A stretch of DNA of 64,000 bases from Puccinellia tenuiflora (Eukaryota; Streptophyta; Magnoliopsida; Poales; Poaceae), in the NCBI GenBank assembly GCA_012064385.1, contig QRDG01000921.1:314678-378677 (forward strand), given 5' to 3'. The notes beneath the pieces were generated by a model. That model was not told the origin of the DNA, did not search any database, and worked only from the letters and a program-made list of their open reading frames with translations. Shown one piece after another: positions 55,080-64,000 of the stretch. The position numbers were made by a program, and so were the translations under genes. Within the stretch, counting starts at the first letter, position 1. The number at the start of each line of letters is the position of its first letter.

Positions 55080-58000
55080 TGTAGCGCCCCGACCCCAGAA
55101 CTATACAGTGAAGCTTTGTGCAACCGGTCATGCTACACAATCGAAGGTTACTGGGTTTACCAATCCCAGGCTAAAACCTTTGGCAGGTGTGCTCGGAATG
55201 GATCATCGGCACACAACACTTCGATCATGCCATAAGCTCAGACATAGCTATCATGTATAGTTAAGAGATCAAGACTTGTGAAACAACTGGCACATCATAG
55301 ACTCTATGACACAAAGATTCATATAGCAACTCATATATGAGAAAGATACAAATATTACACACAAAAGGTCACAGACCCAACAATTCATCATGCGGAATTG
55401 AAGTAGTGTTGTCTAATACAACAAGATCCAAACATATGGCGTAAGAGGCCTACACATAAACATCAACCCAGCCAGCTTGTTCCACGGTCCCAAGCTGCCA
55501 CCTGGGAACCCCGAACTACTCGTCGACGTCCACGAAGAACCCACCTGTGTGCTCAGTGTGGTCGTCCTCTAAACAAATTATAAAGGCATCAAAGAGAGAC
55601 TGAGTACGACGTACTCGCAAGTTTAGTAGGGCGATATAGGCCCAATGATGACGGAGGCTCTAAAGCTACATATGTAGCTATTTTGCATAAAGCTAGTTTT
55701 CATTCATAAAAGTATAATTGACACATGGCATCATCTACTCAGAATATTTTTCATAAAAGGGGTAAGAGGGTAAACTTTTCATCTTGGTTCTCATCGAACC
55801 AACTTGTAGCCAGAACCACTCATCTCAACCAAAGGCACTCCCTCGAATCCCCCTCGAGGAAATGAACCTTTTATCACACGTTGTATTGCAACCTTTAGCT
55901 GCCAAATTTTAATTAGGTTAAGATTCTCTATGGTCTCGTATATCCGTTCCCAAGTCGTCCATAACCGCGGACATGGCTTTTCGAAAAGATTAAACCCTGC
56001 AGGGGTGTACTATTTTACCCATTGGTACCGTCCGGCTCACCTAATTGGCCCTCTTCCGGGGAAGGCCGGCGAGTGGGCGCGGTTAGACCTTTACAATGCA
56101 TGAGGCTTACTCAAGGACCATCAGTGTGCGGAAGGACAAGTTCAGCGCCTCCAACGCCCTGCCCCGCGGCCACATCCTAAACACCACAGTCCTCCTCGTT
56201 TCTTTTCCACCCACACAACTCACGCGCAAATGGAAATAGCAAACTAGAGGACCCTTGACAAGCCCCTCACAAATTATTCGGTCACAGGGGATTCCATATG
56301 TCCCCACCTTTGGAAGCACGCTCGATCTTGGTTCTAGAGACAAGAACTCGCACCTAGGGGCAGGAATGAGGCAAAACACCATCCCCGATGGCAACTCATC
56401 CAAGCCTTTTAAGAAAATTAATTAAGTACCACACCTCACCACCATGTCCGAAACATTCCATCAACATCAACAATTATGGAATTTAATCAACGGACATAAA
56501 GGATTTGACTAAGCATAGCTAAGCATAGAATACAACAATTATATCTTTGTCTCCGGCCAACACTTCAAACCTAGGTTTCATAGGAAGGGAGGCATGTGAT
56601 GGTTCAGGGGAAAGACATGCATACATAGGAGACTAGCATTGACCAAAATTGTCATTTGAATCGCATGCAATATTATGGTGGATAAAATAAGTTTATAAAG
56701 CAATAGGATGCTAGATGCCAAGAAGGTTAGGTTATCTCTTGCCTTGCTGCCGGGGCGTGTAGTACGGCTCGTCGGGGTAGGTAGGGTTAACCTCCACTCC
56801 GGAATCTATCGATACCCAAAATAATAACAAAGGAACAGATAAATAACACGAAGTCAAGGTGCAATGCACAATCACATGATGACATGACAAGTTTATGCAT
56901 AGATATCACCATGTAATTTAAATAGCAAAATTAAAGGGAGAGCCAAATAATTAGTGCAATTATTTGGAAGCAACCCCATATTTAACTTAATGTCCACATT
57001 GCTTATAAAATTATTACATTACTAAGAAATGGATCAAATATGCATGAACATGACATGATTGGATAGGTTTTGTTCTTCCGATCATTTTGGTACCTCATTT
57101 GTAATTTTTCGAGTTTCGATGAATAAATAGTGAATTAAATAATTATTTGAATTTAATTCGTTTAATCAATTTATGAATAACATCAAATAAATATTTGTGA
57201 TCATGATGTGATATTAGCATGGTTTGATAGCATTTGAAGCACTGATCATTTTGATATTTTATTCATAATTTTTGGTTAAATAAATATCGAATTATGATTT
57301 TTCCCAATTTAGGTATCATTATGCCATTTTAGGAATTCAAAAATGAACAGCAAGAATACAATTCCAAAAGATTATTTCAATGATTCTAAACTGTAGAGTT
57401 TGTTTTTCTGAACATTTTGAAATTTGATTTGTCGAATTTAAAGCATTATTCAAATAGTAATCAATTATTTAACTTTGTCTAAATTCCAAAAAGGGAAAAG
57501 AATTTCCTAGACAGGCCGGCCTTGTGCCGGCCAGGCCGGGCTGCAGGCCGGGTGGTGACCAGAGGCCTCCGGCCTTTGGCCGGCCCAGGCTGGGCGAGGA
57601 GGCCGGGTGGGTGGCCGAAGACTCCGGCCTCGTGCCGGCCCAAGTTGAGCCCAGGCCGGGCGTCCATGTCGGACGACCGGACAGGCCGGTGCACGGTGAC
57701 GGTGACGACGGCTACGTCCGACGGCAGATCGACGGTGAGAAGGGGAGAGGAGGCGCGAGAGAAGGGCGAACGGCGCAAAAACTTACCCTGAGCCCGAGGC
57801 CATGGTCGGCGACGTCGGGGAGGGGATGAAATCGTCGGGAGCGTGCTCGACGCAGCTCGGCCGGAGCGGAAAGGGAGAAGGACGCCGACGCCAATTTAGG
57901 CGAGCCCGGTCCGAATCTTTGCGCGGGGAGGAAGAAGAGGACGCGGCGAACCTTCCCGCCTGCTTCGATCTGCGCGGGGAGGGCCGGAACGACGACGGCA

Positions 58001-58887
58001 AGCTCGGCATCTATGGCGGACACGGAGGACCTCGGGAGGGCAAGGGAGTGAGACGGGGGAGCAGGTGAGAGGGGAAATGGGGTGAGGAGCAGGTGGGGGT
58101 CCGGGTGTGGCGACCACCACGTCCACGGCGGCACTGGTGAGGGGAGCACGCCGGCATGGGCTCGGGAGGAGCTGGCGGCATCGCGCCAGTGCCTCCCAGC
58201 ACTGTGGAGGAGAAAGGAAAATTCCAGGAACCCCCTGGCAACATTTTCACAAATTGCAAAAAGGTCATGTGGCAAATTTAGGGATTTATTTAGGGCACCT
58301 AAATACTTTTATAAAAATGTGCAAAAATTCATATAGCCTCCCTTTCACCTTTAGAACCTCCACAAAATTTGGTGGTCCAAAACAAAATGTTTTGGACAAC
58401 ATTTGTTCACAGATTTTAATTGTAAGTATTTTTTACAATTTCCAAAATGTAATTATTTGGACCACTTAAGCATTTCCAAAAATAATGAAAATATTCATAG
58501 AGGCTCTCAGAATAATATTTAAGCTCCCCATGATTTTATCTGGAATTTTTGGAAAACTTATCTTGGTCTCAAAAATAGAAATAGGATTGAGCCAATTTTG
58601 AATTCTCAAATTTAAATCTTGGCTTGTCAACAATTGGATGTTAACAATTTGTTCTAAGATGTAATTTGGAACTTCCTAAACAATTTGGAAGTCCAAGAAT
58701 AATTTGGTTGACAAGTTGATCAATTGCCTTGCTTTGGGTGTTGGGAAGTTTGCCTCCCCATTTCAATTGCTTGCATATGTCGTTTTGTTGGAAATAGCAA
58801 ATTCATATGGATGCCATGATGCAAACAAGAAATGCAAAACGTGGAAAAATTCTTCATATTTTTCATTACAAAGCTGGGGCTGTTACA
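55080..58887 (-). mobile_element. Solo LTR of a Gypsy-type element (3.8 kb)
   Basis: On the minus strand it begins TGTAACAGCCCCAGC and ends GGGGCGCTACA. The duplication CTAAG lies at 55075-55079 and 58888-58892, with no PBS or interior, so it is a solo LTR left by recombination between two LTRs. It resembles the split LTR at 15104 in its first bases and in length. 57490-58200 is GC-rich with GGCCGG repeats and, on the minus strand, a promoter, a Ser/Pro-rich frame and a splice donor (TCAGG/GTAAGT). This is LTR transcript structure, not a host gene. Confidence 0.9.
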
Positions 58888-59309
58888 CTAAGTTCACCGA
58901 AAACGGTTTTCATATGCGTCTTCTATTGCGTTTTCGGTATTGGAGATTTTGCCGGTTCATCCGTGCGGAAGATTTATCTCTTCCATTTCTTTACAAAATC
59001 TCCATTGCTTGTTTGCCATTTCCAAGGGTATCTATTGTCGTCCCCTTTCAAACAAAATTGGTTTCACGTTGTTCGGACTTCAATTGCAAAAGATACGGCA
59101 TTTCCGGTTTTCAAAAAGGAGGTTTTCCCGGCGTGTCCTTTTTAGAGAGGTCAAACTCTCTCCTTATGACCTCCTCCTCACATGATGTACAATGATGTTT
59201 CTCTTCATGATCTGGTAGAGCTTTTCGTTGCGAGTCCAACGAGCCCAAGATCATCGAAAACAGAGTCCGGATGCAAAAGATATGCCTGTTTTCGTTATGC
59301 TCATTCTGC

Positions 59310-59585
59310 AGTTTCTCTGAGGGGCGGAAATTCCGGACCGGGGTCCGGAAATTCCGGCCCCCGGAAGTTCCGGCCCTATTTTTCATCTGAGCTTTTCTGC
59401 TAAGTCTTTTCGGCTTTTCTCTCTGAAGGGGTTCCGGAAATTTGCTCCGAAAGTTTCCTCGGAAATTTCCGGGGGTCCGGAATTTCCGGTCCTTGGTCTG
59501 GAATATCCGGCCTAAGGAAAATTTGGCTAAGTCTTTTGTGTTTTTCTCTCGGGTGGGGGTCCGGAACTTTGCCCGGAAGTTTTCT
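59310..59585. repeat. CCGGAA/TTCCGG palindrome cluster in LTR
   Basis: At least ten copies of TCCGGAA, TTCCGG or GTCCGGAA in both orientations within 275 bp, several forming overlapping inverted repeats such as GGGGTCCGGAAATTCCGGCCC. Confidence 0.8.
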
Positions 59586-60503
59586 CCAATCCCTCCAACG
59601 ATTCTTGCCCAAACTTAGGGATTCAAGAGAGGAGATCTAGAGCTACCATTCCACCAATCAAAATCTCCTCTAAGTGAGGGGAACTAGTGGATCTAGATTT
59701 TGGGGTTGCTTTGTGTTCATCCCCTTTGTTATTCATCTCTTATTCCCCCCAAAGTATTTGTTGCTTGGTTGGAATTTGAGAGTGAAGGAATTGACCACTT
59801 TGTGTGTTCTTGCCTCTTGCATTTGTTGCATCGGGTTGCTCTCTCCACGGTGATACGTGAAGTTGAAGGTTGAGAAGCTTGTTACTCTTGGGTGCATTGT
59901 GTTCCCAAGAGCTTGTGCCTCTTGGGTGCATTGTGTAACCTAGACGGTTGGAGGTGCCGCGAAGACTTTGAGTTGTGAAGCTTCGGCACGATGGAGCCCC
60001 CAATTGAGTTGTGGGTGTGTGCCCCAAGAAAGTTGTAAAGGCTTCGGATTCCGCCTCGAAGGATTCCGATAGTGGAAGGTGAACCAAACCCTTGGGTGCG
60101 GTTCATCGGAGAATAGGGTGAGGCCTTTGTAGCATCTTGAGTAGGCCTCTTGTGGCGAGCTCACACCCCTCCAACGAGACGTACTCCCTTAACAAGGAGG
60201 AACTCGGGAATACATCCTCGTCTCCGCGTGCCTCGGTTATTTCTATACCCGAGCCTTTTACTTATGCAATTTACATTGTGATAGCCTTCGTGCTTGAAGT
60301 TTATATCTTGCTATCACCTTGTTGCTTGCCTTGCTTAGCATAAGTTGTTGGTGCACATAGGTAAACCTAGTAATTTAGGTTGTTGGCTTATTAATTTAAA
60401 CACATAGTTTTATTCCGCAATTATCAAGCCCTTAAATAGAAAAAGTGTTAATCGCCTATTCACCCCCCCTCTAGGCGACATCTAGGCATAGTTTGTTCTT
60501 TCA

Positions 60504-63150
60504 GTTGTCTTCCATTCATTGTTATTGACCAAGGCAGCATCATTGGTCAATACAAGATCAGCACCAGTGAGCTTCTCCAAGTTCAACCAGGATCCCAAGA
60601 TAACAGTGGAGGTGCCCGAGCTAGAAGCTCCATGGCATTCGCCATTATCATCATCTTCTCTTTTTCGCTTCCTGTGAACAGAATGCTCCACTGAGCAAGG
60701 TTGAAGGCTGATTTTCTCCACACCACATGTAAACCGAGCCATACAGCATGGTTAAAGAAACTATTGTTTCTCACAAGCCAGATAGCCCATAAAACTGAAG
60801 CATGAACAACATTTTCTACAGAAAATTTCTTATCAGGCCACAGCTTAGTTATATTGCTCAAACAGATGGGGGAGATATCCACTTCAGTTAAAAACTGGAC
60901 AGAATACCAAATTTCTTTGGCAACCACACATTCAAAGAACAGATGATTAATTGACTCCTCTTCATTACAAAAGAGGCAGGTCAAGTCATTTAAATTCTGC
61001 CTTTTTACAAGATTGTCCCTAGTGAGCAGCTTGTTGTGTGTGACCAGCCAAAGAAAGAATTGAATTTTTGGAGGGATCTTAATGCCCCAAACTGATGTAA
61101 TATCAACAGCAATGACCCCCCCTAAAATTCACTACAGCATACAAAGACTTGACAGAGAAAATGTTTTTAGAATCAAGTTTCCACAGAAGACAATCATCCT
61201 CATCACTAAGGTGCAAGGATTGTGCTATCTGCAGAATCTCAAACCATTGGTGCAGGAGTTTTTGGTCAAAGCATCTCCTAAAGGTAACTCTGATCTGTTC
61301 TCCATCCCAGGCCTCAGCAATGGTAATGGTTTTTTCATTTACTAGGACATAAACCTCCCAATATTGTATAGCAAGACTGGAAGGGCCAAACCAGTGGTCC
61401 TCCCAGAATTTAATTTTCCTACCATTACCCACTTTCCACTGATAGCCCATTTTTGCTGCTTGGGCTGCCCACATAACCCCTTTCCAGAAGGGGGAGGCCC
61501 CACTAGTGTTGCAGCAGAAAATATTAGGATCATTGACCACATACTTGTGGTCAATAATTTGTTTCCACAGCTTATGCTCATCTAACTGATATCTTTTAAC
61601 CCAAGAGGCAAGAAGACATAAATTTAGATCAGCAAGATCAGGGATCCCTAGCCCCCCATATTCTTTCTTTTGAGAGACAAGCCCCCAATTGGCCAAGTGA
61701 TATTTAAAGTGCCCTTCATAGTTGTCCCATAAGCAATGAGCCATCTGGGAGTTTATCAGGGCTATAGCCCATTTAGGGAACTTAATCACACTCATCAGAT
61801 AGACAGGAATGCTAGCTAAAACACTCCTAACCAACTCAAGCTTAGCAGCATGTGAGAGCAGTTTACCCCTCCAGCCACCTGCTTGTTTAAGGATCTTATC
61901 AACTAGAGGTTGTAAATCCTCTTTTCTAAGCTTTTTGTAATGTAGAGGCACCCCCAAATATTTCAGGGGAAACCCACCTAGCCTACAGCTTAAGATTTGC
62001 GCCACTACATGAGCTTGATCTTCATCAACATTAATAGGGATAAGATCACATTTATGGAAATTGATACGCATTCCAGACATCTGCTCAAAGCAGGATAAAA
62101 GCCATTTCAGGTTCCTGGCCGCATCAGCATTATAAGACATGAATAGCAGCATATCATCTGCATATTGCATACTGACCACACCTGTCTGATTGAAGCTAGT
62201 TAATAACCCAGTAATCTGGCCACAACCAGCAGCTTTCATCAACATTTTAGTGAATACTTCTGCTGTTAGATTGAAAAGCAAAGGGGAAATAGGGTCACCC
62301 TGCCTCACACCCCTACCAGCAATAAAGCAGTCACTATTAATATCATTAATCCTAGCACCCACTGAGCCATTATTCAATAAGGTTTTAATCAAGGAGATCC
62401 ATCAGGGGCTAAAACCCCTAGACTCCAAGACTTTAATTAGCAAGGACCTATCAATTCTATCATAAGATTTTTCATAATCCAGCTTAAAGATAAAACCTGA
62501 TTGGCCATTCCTAACAACATCATGAATAATCTCATGAGCTGAAACCACACTCTCCAAAATGTACCTCCCTCTAATGAAGGTTGTCTGATTGGGAGAGATC
62601 AGTGTCTCACAAATCACTCCTAACCTATTTGTAGCACACTTGGAGAAAATTTTAAAGCTACAATTTTTCAAAGCAATAGGCCTGAACTTCTCTATACTAA
62701 TAGCATCAGGTTCCTTTGGAATAAGGGTGAGCAAGGCAAAATTTAACCTAAAAAGGTCTAGCTCACCCCTATTCCAATCATTGAACATTGCAAGTAAATC
62801 TTGCTTAATCAGATCCCAAAAATGCTGATAAAAGAGAAACGAAAGACCATTAGGTCCAGGTGCACCCTCAGCATAAGAGTTGAAGACTGCATCTTTAACC
62901 TCTTGTTCAGTAAAGTCATTATCCAAAAAATTATTCTGCTCTACAGAGACTTTCTCATTTTGCTCCCAAAAATCATCAAGGATATCAATACCAATTTTGT
63001 CTTCATGAACAAAAAGGTTTTTTATAATATTGAACTGTAATGTTGATGCATCCAAAATGCATCCACTTTTCCAAGCACTTTGCCTCATAAGTTGCTCCGG
63101 GATCCTTCCATATTTGAATAAAACTGCTGATTCTGACGCTGTTTTAGCAA
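60504..63150 (-). pseudogene. LINE ORF2, split by the gag-only element
   Basis: Minus-strand LINE ORF2 running right to left: EGAPGPNGLSFLFYQHFW, FRPIALKNCSFKIFSKCATN, IFKLDYEKSYDRIDRS, then GVRQGDPISPLLFNL and active site QYADDMLLFMSY, then zf-RVT (CLFCNEEESINHLFFECVVA). Damage: an in-frame TGA after RGFSP near 62393 and a frameshift near 61090. The endonuclease part is missing, so the element is 5' truncated at about 63150, where LTR sequence begins. The 3' end continues at 47131-47505, 13 kb to the left. Confidence 0.88.
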
Positions 63151-64000
63151 AGTCTCTCCTCTGGCTATTTTTGCAGGAAATAAAATCGGGAAAAAATACC
63201 ACATCACTTTTTCTGGAAAAGAAGCACGTTGGACAAAAGGATGGACACGAGGGGGTGCCGGAGGGTCAAATGAGGTGGCCCACGCGGCCCTGTACCTGGC
63301 CGCGTGGGCCCACCCCAAATGGGCCTCGGGCACCGTCTCGCCTCCGGTCTTCGACGTACCCCTTTATATACGAGAAAAAACGCTTGCCCTAGAAGAGAGG
63401 AGCTTTCGCGAAACACACTGCCGCCGCCACCACGTTCTTTGTTTCGGGGACCGATTGATCCAGGATTTCTCCTCCGGTGGAGGGATCCGGAGGCCGTCTT
63501 CACCGCCTTCATCTCCATTGACCATGAGCTCTTTCTCCATCACCATGTGTGAGTAGTTTGCTGTAGGCATGTGAGGTGGATGGGGATTGGATGAGATTGA
63601 CCATGTAATGCTACCAGTTGTTCGATAATCCTAGGGTTTATCTTGAGGATACTTTTGTATTGTGTTGGTGCACTTATGCTATGTTTAATGCTTGCTACTA
63701 GGGCCCGAGTGACATGATTTCAGTACTGAACTTATTTGCTTCATCTTATAATTGAGTTTGGTATTTACCTGCAAAGTGTATCACCTGCTATTGTGTTGAA
63801 CCTGCGAACCCTAAATGTGACATATAGGGAAAAACAAGGGGGAGATGTTTAGTTTGAGGATCCTATGTATTTATGGAGTGTTAATGCATTGTCCCGGTCT
63901 ACACGAAAGGGTAGACCTTAATTACATGTAGTTCCAAGTTGGCCCCGGTGAAATGGGCAGGTAGGGCAATAGATGCTGTGCAAATTCTCTTGGTTAGTAC
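63151..64000 (+). mobile_element. Partial LTR of a retrotransposon, running off the window
   Basis: Promoter and leader text typical of Triticeae LTRs of the same broad type as 28192-29696. TTTATATA box at about 63363, then a GC-rich leader, CCATGAGCTCTTTCTCCATC and CTGTAGGCATGTGAGGTGGA. Left end is cut at the LINE junction. No PBS in view. The short frames at 63204-63570 are LTR leader, not genes. Confidence 0.6.

Larger units (their letters stand above)
47506..60503 (+). mobile_element. Gag-only LTR retrotransposon inside a LINE, with a nested solo LTR
   Basis: Ends TGAAAGTGCATGG...GTTCTTTCA are flanked by GTTGT at 47501-47505 and 60504-60508. It has a PBS after the left LTR and a polypurine tract before the right LTR. 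The interior has a Copia-style gag with two zinc knuckles but no protease, integrase, reverse transcriptase or RNase H, so the element depends on another for movement. Its right LTR is split by a 3.8-kb solo LTR. The two LTRs differ by an internal gap of about 0.9 kb. Confidence 0.93.
54496..60503 (+). repeat. 3' LTR of gag-only element (long form), split by a solo LTR
   Basis: 54496-55079 and 58893-60503 together give about 2.2 kb once the nested LTR and its duplicated CTAAG are removed. The extra segment compared with the left LTR includes a promoter-like region and a cluster of CCGGAA/TTCCGG palindromes. Confidence 0.88.

Noticed and set aside
57712..58275. 187-residue minus-strand ORF
   Set aside because: Lies wholly in a solo LTR with its own TSD; Ser/Pro-rich leader text of the LTR transcript.
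63341..63350. CGGTCTTC as the TSD of the right-hand LINE (also at 47129-47136)
   Set aside because: The copy lies inside clear LTR sequence about 190 bp beyond the LINE's end, so the match is probably chance.

Overview
This window reads as intergenic DNA of a large-genome grass, most likely a wheat-tribe (Triticeae) species or a close relative. The evidence is nested LTR retrotransposons, LINEs, CACTA elements and Mutator-like elements (MULEs), tRNA-iMet-type primer binding sites, GT-AG introns and no prokaryotic features. Nearly all recognisable coding sequence belongs to transposons. The species call is inference from repeat style.

Layout. 1-690: 3' end of a LINE. 703-5262: a Copia element on the minus strand with identical 130-bp LTRs and a CATAT target-site duplication (TSD). 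5268-15103: a gene-like island. It holds a gene fragment, one plausible host gene (6940-7650, minus, C2HC zinc-finger-like), a 3-kb Mutator-type element with a 9-bp TSD inserted about 0.2 kb upstream of that gene, a 2.66-kb non-LTR-type insertion with a 17-bp TSD, and two diverged copies of a roughly 0.4-kb sequence. 15104-28175: a long Gypsy-type LTR, split by a 9.8-kb MULE (15285-25052) that carries a decayed transposase, a GRF zinc-finger gene with a membrane tail and a charged small protein gene. 28176-30542: start of the Gypsy interior with another LTR inside it, then older repeats. 30543-38599: a complete CACTA element (TSD CAT) with a truncated TNP2-like gene and a multi-exon second gene. 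38600-38950: end of an older CACTA. 39131-44669: an LTR fragment split by a LINE. 44670-46551: a CACTA end, a captured MON1-like first exon and a second GRF gene relic beside a MULE-like terminus. 47131-47505 and 60504-about 63150: one LINE split by a 13-kb gag-only LTR retrotransposon (47506-60503, TSD GTTGT), whose right LTR holds a 3.8-kb solo LTR (55080-58887, TSD CTAAG). 63150-64000: part of another LTR.

How the genes relate. There is no host pathway here. The functional groupings are transposon gene sets. The most interesting are the MULE, with two non-transposase genes of which the GRF gene recurs beside a second MULE-like terminus, and the CACTA, whose two genes each carry a homologous leader stem-loop differing by compensatory base changes. 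All family assignments come from motifs read by eye; no search was run.
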